A stretch of 64,000 nucleotides of DNA from Rhizoctonia solani (Eukaryota; Basidiomycota; Agaricomycetes; Cantharellales; Ceratobasidiaceae): the NCBI RefSeq assembly GCF_016906535.1, contig NC_057382.1, positions 1,054,001 through 1,118,000 on the forward strand. Direction: 5' to 3'. The notes beneath the pieces were generated by a model. The model was not told the DNA's origin. It did not search any database and worked only from the letters and a program-made list of their open reading frames with translations. How positions within the stretch are numbered: position 1 is the stretch's first letter; each line of letters starts with the position of its first letter. Shown here piece by piece: positions 44,311 to 56,058 of the stretch. Position numbers and translations under genes: made by a program.

Positions 44311-46810
44311 ATGGAATCCGAGCTTCCGGTCTCTCACTCTGACATAGTGTACCAAACTATATTATTCTTTATTGCAAGGTAGGGTTTGGTCTCCCGGAGT
44401 TGGTTAGATTTCTGAATCGACGGGTCGGTTTGCTATTAATATTCCCAGAGCCGCTCTTTTCTATATCTGTCGGGTATACCTCATTCGATCCTTATACAAA
44501 CTCTCTCCAGAAGTGCCATCAGACTCTGCGGGATTTACAGCCGGCTCTCCACCAATCACTCCAACTACCCCTCGATCACCGTCCCGTTTGGGGAACAACA
44601 GTTATTTCGAACTTGGTAACCTTCCGGCACCTAATATCTCCCGGTCCCACCAGAGAGGAAGGATCACAAAATGGGACCTGGGTCCCACAAGTGTAGCAAG
44701 GTCGGCGTTTGCCCTTTGCTTTAGCGAGAGCTGTTCACTATTCCTATTGGTTATGTGCCAATCGTATGATATTATGAATGCGAGGTGAGGTAACAGTTTT
44801 CCAATCGCTAGACTAGTTTAGGATTATGGCCGTAACCCAATCACAATCCTGGATCGTCCCGCGGGTTTATTTATTTATTTTATATCTAACCTGACCGGTA
44901 CTATCATTCCAGATCACGATATACCAATTGGAGATTTTCCCTCATTACGCTTGTGATTTTAATCCTGATTGTGATTCCGGTCTTGCAATGTCTGTGTATT
45001 GCTTACCGACCTGGTAAACTCGGTAGGTGCTACCTGTTACATGGCCATGGAATAGTCTCACTTAATGGTTGCGCAAATGGGATACTTGAATAGACATGGT
45101 AACTTCCCTCCCCCGTCGACTAGCGGTACCTTTCTTCTTCTTCTCCGTATATGCACTCATGCTGCTGCGCATCCCCCTTGTGGGAGACAGTCAGGATTTG
45201 GGTGCGTACCACTAAACCTTGATGATCCGCGAATTATGTTATTGGAGATATTTTTGCCAGATACGTTGACAACTGCATTAGTGAGACTCTCTGTAATGGG
45301 TACTGTGGTGCTGGGCACGTTGTCGGGATTTGGTGCAATTACCACCGCATGGATGTTTGCTGACGCTCTGGGTAAGAAGCAGTGGTAAGTCTTGTTCCTG
45401 CTTGCAGACTGATTATGGTATAAAGGGAGTTTATCAAGGGATGAGGTTACCAAACAGGATATTACAAGCGCGGAACACAGTCTGACGCGCGTGCGCAATG
45501 ACCTCGACCTACGGAATAGAGAGGCTCTGGCCTTGGAACTTCAAAATACGAAAAACCCGGTGTGTGTTCTCCTTTCCCTATTTCGGACAGCCCCGAAATC
45601 TCTCAGTCTAGCCTTAATTAGCGATAAATTTTAGCTTTTGAATTTGGATTCAATACTTATTCCTGTATTTGTAGCAACCGCGTTCGTGGGGCTCGCGCTT
45701 TCTCGGAGCCTTCAGTGGGGAGAGTGGTGGGTATCGGTGTTTCATAATCTCACTAAATTGGGCGATCCTCTAATTAGTAACAATGTGAATACAGAAGCGA
45801 CAGCTCTACGTCGCGAAATAGCCGGGCTGCGAGCTCTAGAGGCGGAGATGTCCCGAGAGCTTGAGCATATGCGCGCTCGACAGGTTGGTCTCAGTGTTTA
45901 TCACTACATAATATCCATACCCCGACTGATATCACGGCATCGACTGGCCTAATCTTGCCAGGCTCGCATGGAGTTCTCGAAGACCCTCAGTGGGCGTATC
46001 TGGAATGCGGGAGGTTGGCTATTTGGTGCTTATTGTGCTTTCAGGGTTGTAAACGTACGCTTTTGTTAATCGCTCCTTTCTAACGGAGGACTGAAGCTTT
46101 TCAATTTGGTACGCTCGATCGATCTGCTCTGGTTTCATAGTCAGCAACAAACCTACTTTTTTTGTTCCTTGGGCTTCGTCAATACCCTACATCTATGCCT
46201 GCAGACACGTGTGCCCCTTCCTCTGCAACGCCGTGCACCGGGATATCCACAGCTCCTCCTGACCTAATCAGCGGTGCATTGGGTCTTCTTGTCTCGCTAG
46301 TTCCCGGAATCCCGTTGGAACGCTCTGAAGCCGATCGGGCAGCACGCCAAATCAGCCTCTTACTTGTAGGTTGTATCGTACTCAGTAGCATCAGGGTCGT
46401 CCTAATTGGCGTTGGAAAGGTGAACACGGGTTCGGAGTTATTATCGTACTTTCTCACTAATTGGTCCACATTTGCCTGGTTGTATAGATTCTGCGAGTTA
46501 CCAGTCAATCAATCCTGACTTCCTTGGCGTTACTTATTTTAGCACAATTGATGGTAACGTATACGGTAATAGTTGGTTTCAAGTGATTGACAGGATCTTA
46601 CAGGGAACGTATCTTCTTTCCACACTCATTCAACTTCGCACTTCGTTTCCTTCTTCTACGAACCTAGACGGCAATGACACTGCTCTATCTCTATTCTCAA
46701 CACTCCCAGCCTTTGAAGTTTTCGGTTGGATTTTCGACGCAACCTTCTTGATTTCAGCATGCCTTACTATGACATGGAGGTGGCTGGAAGTTCGGCTTCA
46801 AGGAATGTAA
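44311..46810 (+). CDS. GPHR: Golgi pH regulator (GPHR) homologue, multi-pass membrane protein
   Basis: Eleven-exon model: 44311-44378, 44449-44784, 44913-45022, 45124-45179, 45248-45384, 45439-45559, 45635-45883, 45962-46054, 46141-46419, 46488-46553, 46604-46810; 1722 nt, 573 residues, closing in frame. The GPHR family is an anion channel that acidifies the Golgi lumen; plant relatives are the GTG proteins. Family blocks: FALCFSESCSLFLLVMCQ, an N-terminal membrane array, LVRLSVMGTVVLGTLSGFGA, a cytosolic coiled-coil-like loop (EATALRREIAGLRALEAEMSRELEHMRARQ), KTLSGRIWNAGGWLFGAYC, ARQISLLLVGCIVLSSIRVVL, and C-terminal FGWIFDATFLISACLTM. The start at 44311 (MESELPVSH) is chosen because it splices in frame to the first membrane helix. 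The intron at 45180-45247 has a weak GTGGGA donor. The gene ends 181 bp from the convergent hydrolase gene. Confidence 0.88.
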
Positions 46811-46991
46811 AATCTGGTGAAATGGAAGTATATGGGCGTAAACCCTATGGAATGTCACTTCATTTTCCACTCATGGAGTCGAGTAATGGAGCGTTTATTT
46901 TGGTCGGCATATTGTATCAAACGAGAGTCACAGTTATCCCAGAAAAAAATGAACGAAAAAAGTAAAACAATCAAAAGTACAGAAAAGTCCT

Positions 46992-48494
46992 CTAAGCAAC
47001 TTTCTTGCACCAGTCCATAATTTGTGAGATTACTTGATCGGTGCTATGATGAGCGAAAAGAGCATGACCTGCGCCGGAAGGAACCAAGGTAGTGAAGCTT
47101 GCAGCTTTAGGATACAAAACTTTGGTATCATCGAGCAGGTTGTTGCCGGGTGCCTTAACAGGCTTTTGCAAGCAGTTTCCACCGCAGAAAATACTACAGA
47201 CCTTATTAGAAGGTGGGGATCAGAGATTAGAGGAATTGTACTTGCATGTCTTTTTCACCAGTAACGACGAAAACATGGCCCTTGTATTCTGAGGCGGGTT
47301 TCGACACTGGCTCCGCAATAGTCAAGAACTCGCCCAAGGTATGCGTCTGCTTGGTATCATATGCTCGTTGGAAAGCACCTGTACCCAAGTCTAAGTACCA
47401 AGGTGGTAGTGTTATGGTGTAACATGAGGACTTACCTTCGTCATAAAAGCCCTCTGAGAAAAATGCAAAACGGTCGCTACTGGCACTTCCAGTTCCCATA
47501 TAGCTCTTGTCATTCATCATAGTTGATCCTCCAGGAAGAGAAGACCAGCGCGAGCGAGTCGCCATATCCGCTTGGTCGCTGGCTAGCGTCTGTGACCAGG
47601 CAGTGAATGCCAATGGAACGCTAACCATAGAAGGAGCGTAGCCGGTGAGGATGACAGCATCGAGGTCCGAGGGGTACCTCGCAGCAATGCCAGTGAGCTG
47701 GATGCTACATGGAGGGTTAATACAAGCGACCATAAGCGAGGCTACCACCACTCACGCTCCGAATGAATGGCCAATACCCCAAATCCTGGAGTACTTCCCA
47801 GTCGCGCGGGCTTGCTGGATGTGTCTATGGAGTATCTCCACCTCGGTACTTGACTGCACAACGCTTAACCCATCAGGCTTATCAGACTGACCAACACCTA
47901 TATCTCATCGTTAATAAGAATGCTTGGTTTCTACTGGAAAAACTTACCGAGACGATCGTAAGTCAATACGGCGTAACCAGCCTTGTTAGCAGCCTCGATG
48001 AAGTTATATTCTTTTGAGTAACCAAACTCCCAATAAGAGTGGTCAAAGTTGATTCTACAGGCCTCATATGAACAAGGAGCCATTAGGATTAGTGTAATAG
48101 TAAATACGCACCCATGAATACCAACTATAAGGGGCACTTGTCCTTCTTTACCGTTGGGGTGGCATACTTGAGTCCAGATGTTATAAGTCCCTTCAATGCG
48201 TCTCTTCTGACTATTGCCGTCGGCTTTGCGAGACGTGATCTGAGACATGACAGAAGACCCAGTGGCCCAGAAATTGGCCAAGAAACCGGTAAGCTTGCCC
48301 TGGTCGGCGGGTTTCTTCATAGAAATGGAAGTCGTATCGACTTGAACAGTAATTGCCACCGGACCACTAGTGCAAATACCAGCACTAGTGGGAGACGCAG
48401 GGGTGGGACCAACACCTCTACCTCCGAGAGTAGGAGCAGCGGAAGCTAAATGCAGAAGGGAGATACCAGCAATAAAGGTGGAGGATACCAACAT
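46992..48494 (-). CDS. Secreted alpha/beta hydrolase, tandem copy 1
   Basis: About six exons. Signal peptide MLVSSTFIAGISLLHLASAAP at the start. The mature part begins with a family-specific region (GPVAITVQVDTTSISM, GFLANFWATGSS), then VPLIVGIHG (oxyanion region), INFDHSYWEFGYSKEYNFIEAANKAGYAVLTYDRLG, nucleophile elbow GHSFGA (Ser), SIQLTGIAARYPSDLDAVILTG, acid-bearing VFVVTGEKD, the cysteine pair IFCGGNCLQK, and catalytic His in SGAGHALFAHH. This gives a complete Ser-Asp-His set. The substrate is unknown; lipase/esterase-like activity is an inference from the fold. The intron before SIQLTG splits the elbow from the next strand in all three copies. An upstream TATA box lies at 48605-48612. 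It is the nearest relative of the genes at 49551 and 52151. Confidence 0.87.
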
Positions 48495-48604
48495 TGTGTG
48501 ATGATTTGACCGGGAAAAAGCGAGTGACTGGGGATAAAGGAGTGTACGAAATCAAAAGAAAGGGGATGTGGAAGCGGAATAACGAACAGTGTAGACAGTG
48601 AGTA

Positions 48605-48612
48605 TATTTATA
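48605..48612 (-). promoter_or_regulatory. TATA box of hydrolase copy 1
   Basis: TATAAATA on the minus strand, about 110 bp upstream of the start codon; the same spacing is seen in the other two copies. Confidence 0.6.
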
Positions 48613-49550
48613 CTGTGAGGATGAACCGGACCGAAATCAATGGATTGCCGCTTGGGATAATCAAAGAAAATACCGCCCGAGCTCATGACAGGAGAAGCTA
48701 TCATATTGACATTGGGATAAGTCTGTCCTGAGCTAAAGTCGGAGAATGGCCCGCAACCGAGGTCCGTATTTCGTTGTTCAGCAGGTTTATGTCAATCGGG
48801 AGAAGATGCTCGGGAGTATTATAGGGCGTTCCGCTATATATATCGTACCCACACTTCGTAAATAATGTTATTTTATTTAAACCAATCAAGTTCGACACTC
48901 TTGTCTTCTGCCGCTATGCACAGACTCAGGTGTGCCGAATTATTTGACTCGACTGGCGATCTTCATGCATCCCGATCCTCTTTCTTGATCGAAGCAAAGG
49001 GGGACCTGGTCGAAGATCTGCACCCCGCATTCTCGCTTGGCACGAAACCAACAGCCGGCGGCGGCTGTCTTTCACAGTAGGGTTTCTTTTCAATATTTCG
49101 TGGACATGTCCGCCCATGAGAATCAGTAGGGCTAATTAACGTTATTTAATACGAGTATGATTATCTGTTCGCTTGTACATTGATAACCAATCAACAATAC
49201 GCACGGCCCTGTGGATACTGGCCGTAATTTCTGACATAGATTAGCGCAATCGAAAGCAAGGCACACCTCTTTGCTTTGGAAGTGGGCTTCGATCGTTTTA
49301 AAACATTAAGCCAAGAAAATGCCTCAAGTCAAAACCAAGCCCGGGCTTAGCACTAGCTATAGATTTGATTCGGAGAAGTGTGGACAACTTGAAATCGCTT
49401 CAAAGCCATACACGCTCAACGAACAGCTTTCCATAGTACCCATAAGGTGATTATCTCATACCACAAACTAAATAAAACCAAAAGGAGCAACGACTATCCC
49501 AAAATAAATGAACGAAAGTAGGCAACAGATGCCAGTACAGGAGAATAAAA
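48613..49550. other. Intergenic region between hydrolase copies 1 and 2
   Basis: About 0.9 kb without a supported gene. It contains the upstream region of copy 1 and the trailer of copy 2. Confidence 0.5.
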
Positions 49551-51053
49551 TTACATTCCCAAGTTGGCGATCCAAGCAATAATCCTGTCGATTGTCTCAT
49601 CCGTGTGATGGTGGGCGAAAAGTGCATGACCCGCGCCAGGAGGAACGTAGCTAGAGAAGCTAGCTGCATTGGGATAAAAAGTCTTGGTATCGTCAAGTAG
49701 CGTATCACCAGAAGCCCTAGCAGGTTTCTGTAAGCAGTTTCCTCCGCAAAAAATCCTATCAAACGTCGGATTAATATGGCGTTTTACGGGCAGGAGTCTA
49801 CTCACAAGTCTTTCTCGCCAGTAACAACGAATACATGGCCCTTGTATTCTGGGGCGGGTTTCGACACTGGCTCTGCGATGGTCAAGAACTCGCCCAAGGT
49901 ATGAGTCTGCTTGCTATCATACGCAATTTTGAAGGCCTCTGTACGCATAGATTAATGAAAGTATTGGGTAGTTGAGTAAAACGATCGTACCCTCATCATA
50001 GAAACCATCCGCAAAGAAAGCAAACCTGTCGGCACTGGGACTGCCAGTTCCCAAATAGCTCGAGTCGCTCATAATTGTTGAGCCTGAGGGAAGAGATGTC
50101 CAACGCGAACGAACAGCCATATCTGGTTGTTCTTTCGCCAGTGTCTGTAGCCACCCGGTAAAGGACATTCCGACACTAGCCATCGATGGAGTATAGCCTG
50201 TAAGAATAACAGCGTCCAAGTCCGTAGGGTATCTTGCAGCAATTCCAGTGAGCTGAATACTGAAGTGATAGTTAATATGGAGTCAACTAAAGAAACCACC
50301 TTCTACTCACGCTCCGAACGAATGCCCAATTCCAAGCACCTTGGAATACTGTCTACTCTCACGAGATCTTTTAATGATCTGATGAAGTATTTCAACCTCC
50401 GTGCTCGATTGTACAACTTCAAGACCGTCGGGCTTGTCAGATTGACCAACGCCTGATCTCAATTATTAATAAATGGAGCAGCGAAGAAATCGGAGCTACC
50501 AACCCAGGCGATCATAAGTCAATACTGCATATCCAGCCTTGTTCGCGGCCTCGATAAAGTTATAATCCTTGGAGTACCCAAATTCCCAGTACGAATGATC
50601 AAAATTGATTCTGAAGAAAGCTATCGTTAGCGGAAACTACAGCTTGTCATCTATGACCAGTGCGTACCCATGAATACCAACGATGAGAGGCACCTGCCCA
50701 CTCTTCCCTCGAGGACGACAAGTTTGGGCCCAGATTTCGTACGTCCCTTCAATACGATTCTTTTTAGGGGTACCGTCGGCTTTGTGAACTATAATCTTGG
50801 AGGCGATGGTCGATCCAGTGGTCCAGTAATTAGCCAAGAATCCGGTCAGAGCTGCTTGGCTTTCCGGTTTTTTCATACGAATCGCAGTTGTATCAACTTG
50901 AACTCGAATCGGGATTCTTCCTTGGGTACAAATACCAGTGCTGCTGGGGGACTCTGCGCGTGAGCCCAGAGTGTCCGAGTCACCCTTTCCAAGTGGGGCG
51001 GCCGAAGTTAAAGTCAAAGCGATACCAATGACGAGAGCAGACTGGAGCAACAT
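49551..51053 (-). CDS. Secreted alpha/beta hydrolase, tandem copy 2
   Basis: Same exon plan and length as its neighbours. Signal peptide MLLQSALVIGIALTLTSAAP. Key elements: VPLIVGIHG, FDHSYWEFGYSKDYNFIEAANKAGYAVLTYDR, nucleophile GHSFGA, SIQLTGIAARYPTDLDAVILTGY, FAFFADGFYDEG, VFVVTGEKD, IFCGGNCLQKPARA and PGAGHALFAHHHTDETIDRI with the catalytic His. It is more diverged from copies 1 and 3 than those are from each other in the central exon (for example TGWLQTLAKEQPDMA against TAWSQTLASDQADMA). I see no damage. A TATA box lies at 51161-51166. Confidence 0.86.
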
Positions 51054-51160
51054 GGTATCAAAATGGGACTAGGGAAGGAGCGACAGGTGAAGAAAGAGCG
51101 TGGGGGGAGTAATGAGTAAAAGGAAATAGAGGCTCGCATCGACACATTACGAGCTAGGAC

Positions 51161-51166
51161 TTTATA
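51161..51166 (-). promoter_or_regulatory. TATA box of hydrolase copy 2
   Basis: TATAAA on the minus strand about 110 bp upstream of the start codon. Confidence 0.55.
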
Positions 51167-52150
51167 CGATTCGCCAAGCAGCAGCGAATCTTTGGTGGAC
51201 GGCGTCTTGAGTGACATAGAGGCCATGATTCTGGGGTTTGGATAGGAAAATCCTAGGCTAAACGTGCGCAGGGATCTGTAAATCATGTCAGTGCTTCGCT
51301 GTCCAGTGGCTGCACGTCAGAAGAAGCCACACGAGGGCTCTCATAAGACATTATAGCGTGGCGCCACACTGTGGTGATAATTTGACCCCTGGGCGATGTA
51401 AAACCCACGCTCTCCTCTTTTTATATGCCCCTGTTTCTGTGACACGAACTTACAGTATAGCGCCGATGTTTGCCCTCCGTCCGCCATCCAATATTAGGAA
51501 TTCTTCAAATCTGACACTATCCTTGTTATTGCTTCCTCGATTCCCATTCGAAGGTCCTTCAATTGACAAATACACAAGGACAGTCCGCCTACGCTTTGCC
51601 ATAGAATCGTCCTTTCCAGCACTTATGATCCGTGCCTCGAAACTGGTAAACAAGGATTCATCAACATGTAATCTGATACCAATTAATGTGGCCGGAAATC
51701 ATTGTTGAATTGAGTTATACCCACTTGCAATTATTTTCGACTGGTTGATGCCAATCGGATGCCAATAACAGTGCTTAGGAATAAGATGTATTAATCAGGC
51801 TCGTTTGGAAATCACGTATGGACGTCTAAAAATCATATATAGTCAAGAAGCACGTAACTTCAGGGCGAGACTAGTTGAGAGACTTTGGCCTATGTAAGGA
51901 TATTATTCAGCGGTAGACAAAAGACTTTTATATACCTCCTTAGGAACTTGAGGTATGTTGAATTCGCGGCCATTTGACGTATATACCCACAAACTCATAC
52001 CCACGGGCGACTTTTACACAAGGGGCTTACATAGCACGAAAGGTGGAATTTTGCAGTTTAGAGTAACACAAATGAGTGACAGCTTGCCCCGAATAAAAGA
52101 TACACGAAAGAGGTAACGCATGGGCACACAGGGGTATAAAGGGTTTAAAA
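51167..52150. other. Intergenic region between hydrolase copies 2 and 3
   Basis: About 1 kb. The 116-codon frame at 51358-51708 has no recognisable features and overlaps an opposite frame. Nothing else is supported. Confidence 0.5.
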
Positions 52151-53649
52151 TCACGAACTCTTGCACCAAGAAAGAATAGCGGAAATCGTCTCGGCTGTGC
52201 CATAATGCGTGAAAAGAGCGTGACCTGCACCAGGAGTCACATAGGTTGAGAAGCTTGCTGCATTCGGATAGAGGGGCTTAGTATCGTCAAGCAACGAGCT
52301 TCCAGACCCTGTAGTAGACTTTTGCAAACAGTTACCTCCGCAGAAAATACTATGGGGCACACTAAGTTAGTACATAAATTTTGACGCACTGTAAACTACT
52401 CACATATCCTTCTCGCCAGTAACAACGAACACATGGCCCTTGTAATCGGTAGCAGGCTTAGAAATAGGTTCCCCAATGGTCAAGAATTCACCAAGAGTGT
52501 GAGTTTGCTTGGTATTGTAAGCTTGTTTGAATGCTCCTATAGATACAGATGAGTGAATCAACCTAGCAGTGACACTGGAATGCGCACCTTCATCATAGGC
52601 ACCCTTGGCAAAGAAGGCAAACCGGTCGCTACTGGGACTTCCAGTTCCCATATAGCTCTTGTCGTTCATCACAGACGATCCTCCAGGAAGAGAAGACCAG
52701 CGCGAGCGAATCGCCGTATCCGCTTGGTCGCTAGCTAGCGTCTGTGACCAGGCAGTGAATGCCAACGGAACGCTGACCATGGAAGGGGCAAAGCCAGTGA
52801 GGATGACAGCATCGAGGTCCGAGGGGTACCTCGCAGCAATACCGGTGAGCTGAATGCTACACAACGCATGAATACAGGCAACCATAAGCGAGACTATCAG
52901 TACTCACGATCCAAATGAATGACCGATGCCCGAGATCTTGGAATACTTCCCAGACGCGCGAGATTGCTGAATAAACTGGTGAAGTATTTCCACCTCGGTA
53001 CTCGACTGTACGATGTTCACGCCATCGGGTTTGTCAGACTGACCGACGCCTGGTTTCAAGAGTTAGATGGCGTATGAAACAATTCATTCGTTACTTACCA
53101 AGGCGGTCATAGGTCAATACCGCATATCCGGCCTTGTTTGCAGCCTCGATGAAGTTGTATTCCTTAGAGTATCCAAACTCCCAATAAGAATGATCGAAGT
53201 TGATTCTAATGACTCGCGTTAGCCGTAATCGCAAGGATTCATAAAATCGCGTACCCATGAATACCAATGATAAGAGGCACTTGGCCTTGCACCCCTTTAG
53301 GATGACAGACCTGAGACCAGATATTATAGGTTCCCTGGATACGCCTCTTCTGAGTAGTACCATCGGCATTGCTGGTTGTTACTTTAGAGGCGACAGTAGA
53401 TCCAGTGGCCCAGTATTCGGCCAAGAAACCGGTCAAATCGCCTTGATTGACGGGCTTACCCATAGAGATGGCGGTTGTATCAACTTGGACGGAAATGGGG
53501 ACACGAGACTGAGTACAGGTACCAGTGGTACTGGGGCTGTTAGAAGTTGGGAAAAAGAAGTCAAAGAAACCTCTCGATTCCAGCGTAGGAGCAGCAGAGG
53601 CTGCAGTCGCCAAGGAGATGCCGGCGACAAGCGTGGATGAAATGAACAT
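52151..53649 (-). CDS. Secreted alpha/beta hydrolase, tandem copy 3
   Basis: Signal peptide MFISSTLVAGISLATAASAAP, then a short Phe-rich insert (RGFFDFFFP) not found in the other two copies. The fold elements are complete: VPLIIGIHG, FDHSYWEFGYSKEYNFIEAANKAGYAVLTYDRLG, nucleophile GHSFGS (Ser in place of the usual Ala after the elbow), SIQLTGIAARYPSDLDAVILTG, FAFFAKGAYDEG, VFVVTGEKD, IFCGGNCLQKSTTG and PGAGHALFTHYGT with catalytic His. Closest to copy 1: long stretches of the central exon are identical at DNA level (52690-52850 against 47530-47690), suggesting recent duplication or gene conversion. A TATA box lies at 53748-53754. Confidence 0.87.
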
Positions 53650-53747
53650 TATGCACAGGTTAAACTAGGACGAGGGAGTGACAGATGCTACAGGAGCGCG
53701 CGAGAGGGGAGAGAAGGGAATGGCCACCGACTCCATTGGCTGGTATG

Positions 53748-53754
53748 TTTTATA
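53748..53754 (-). promoter_or_regulatory. TATA box of hydrolase copy 3
   Basis: TATAAAA on the minus strand about 100 bp upstream of the start codon. Confidence 0.6.
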
Positions 53755-54300
53755 CAGTGGTGAATTAGGGGAACTCAAGTAGCTGACCGACGTCGGATAG
53801 CCCGCAAAGGGGTGAGCCGAGTTCAGAAACATATGGGAACTAACCCCACAAAGTTGGCGTCGGGCAAGGGGCGCCTAATTGAATTGTCGGCGTGTCCTTA
53901 ATTAGGAGGTCCATGATCACATACGGTACCTTCGAGGCGGGAGAAGGCGTTCGGGAGCTATACAGGGGTGCTCTTCGATCCTGGAGAATAGCCAATCGAC
54001 AGACTGAATAGGAAATAGTCTCACCCTGAACTTCTCACTTCAAAATCGAGGCATCTGTTAATAGAAGGCATATACCTCCAACCAACGCCAACTCAATGTC
54101 CGTATTTTTTTTTGCTTCTCTTGTTTTAGGTAGACTAAATTATGCGAGAGAACACCAATAATGCCGTACCCAGACCGATTCTAGAATAAATGCAAAGTCC
54201 GTCGTTGATCTGCACGATAGTTCAATTTCAATTCATCATTGGTTAGAGACAACATGATTTGATAGGCAAACCGTCCACGTGATTATGAGGAACGGTGTCC
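53755..54300. other. Intergenic region
   Basis: Upstream region of hydrolase copy 3 and trailer of the THI5-like gene. No gene seen. Confidence 0.5.
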
Positions 54301-56058
54301 CTAGTGGCGACCAGCCAACACCCCTCCGTTCATAGCGATTTGCATCTGGCGACGAGCAATACGTTTTTGGTTCTCAATCGGGTCGGCCACCTCGTCGAGA
54401 AGCGGCCAAGACAAAAATTCGTTCGTCATATTCGGGTTGAAATCATCAGACACGATACCAAGCCTCTTCGAGTAGTTAGTGACCTGAGTAGACTCATTAA
54501 TTACCAAAGCGGAAATAGCATTATCCATTTTACCTTTGTCCAGTCACGCACCACATTGGCTGCGTCACGAGACATGTATGTGAATGATCTGACGTTCCGA
54601 TCAATCAATCCGCTTCTGGACTTGGATTGTAAAAATGGGACGGACCTCTCGTATATCTTCTCGTTCAGCGCGTGTTCATAATTGGTTTGAACTCGCAGAA
54701 CGCATCCCATGCCGCCTTGGGGTCGGCAAACATTTCATCGGTGGCCCGCTTGACAGCCCGCATGAATGCAGCAGCTTCGCTCTTGTGGGTATTCAAGAAG
54801 TCTAATCAATCAAGTTAGCGGCCAATTTGGAAATCAACTCAGCCACATACCTTCATTGCCTGTTCCATCAGAACGAGAAAAAGTTAGCCAGATTTCGGCC
54901 CGCATGGCGCGGGACAAGACACTCCTTTCGCACGTATGAACGTGGTCAAGTTCCAACGGTCTCAGTCTCAGCCCGCCCAGCGCGCCACCTCGACCGAGCA
55001 AGGAGGCTCAAATAGAGCATGCTTACTAGGTGGGTGGCGCAGGCGGACACCCGTGGTCTCGTGCTACACTTTACACGAGGGGAAAAGAGTACTGTACCAA
55101 GATAACACTGTCTCAAGGAGTGCCGAGCGCGCGTCTCAACACATGCCAAACAACCTCACCAATGTACAGGATCGAGCTATAATGTAACTTGGTTAGGAAA
55201 GACGCCAAATCCGATCTCGTGTTAAGTGTAAACAAACCAGAAGCAGCAACAGCCTAGCTCCGCCAGTTCATCGATGCGAAGCATCTTGACATCAGAGGTG
55301 GGGCGGCCTTGAGTTTTGCACCATTCTTCTAGCTGCGATGAAACAGCTTTTAATCATCTCTGGTCTCTGGTCTGAGATGAGCGGGGTACATACTTCACAC
55401 ATTTGTACATTCTCCAAACCAATACCAGCATCGATAGTTCCTTCTTTGATAGCGCGGGCGATGTTCATTCCACAGCGGACGGCAGTGTAATCATTTGGCG
55501 TCAGCCCGTAGTCTAGCATGCCAACTTTAAGTAACTTGACTTCCAAACAGGCACAGTTACCTACGAGTAGTAAGCTCATCGATCTGAATTTTGCCGAATT
55601 CCCCGACATAGCCAATGCGCTTTCCTCGAAGGGAAGTAAAGTCTTCAGTAACCCCAGATCCCTCAAGGTAGATGACCCCGGTGAACGGTTCGTCCAGTAG
55701 CGTGCCAATTGACTTGATCGGAAAACCGCGTGCTTTTCCGGCGATGGTCTGGGAATCGAAGTTTGTAAACGCCAAAGATACATCTGCGATATCTTTGCGA
55801 TACGTACGTGGATCATTGCCTTGCAACCCATATCAACTTTACCAGATCCGATAATCTCGGTAACGTCCGAGGGGTCGTTCGGTTCCAACAAAGCTACTTT
55901 GATGCCTTCAGCAGCATAGTAGCCTTTGGCCTGGGCCAAAAAAATGGGCAGATGGTATGGCGTAGCATGCCAGTTCAGGAGAAAAGCTGAGAGCTAGAAT
56001 AAGAAACCGCTTCCTCGATACAAATTATTGGGCACTTACTGATCTTGTCAGTCGACAT
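54301..56058 (-). CDS. THI5: THI5/NMT1-like HMP-phosphate synthase of thiamine synthesis, with a one-base frameshift
   Basis: The family makes the pyrimidine precursor of thiamine from PLP and a histidine of the enzyme itself. The gene starts MSTDKI at 56058 and splices through [117 protein letters not shown], the hallmark CCCFCS (split by an intron), then the C-terminal [16 protein letters not shown] and [10 protein letters not shown]. One 9-nt exon (54851-54859) sits between a 300-bp and a short intron. At 54669-54670 the exon carries two bases where a codon is needed, between KPIMNT and LNEKIYER, so the frame shifts and stops. This copy is either a recent pseudogene or holds a sequencing error; everything else looks functional. 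Confidence 0.85.
54860..55159 (-). other. Unusually long (300 bp), GC-rich intron of the THI5-like gene
   Basis: Donor ATTG|GTGAGG and acceptor GGAACAG|GC. Neighbouring introns are 50-65 bp. The centre (about 54890-55080) is GC-rich and unlike the flanks, so an insertion is possible, but no terminal repeats were found. Confidence 0.55.
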
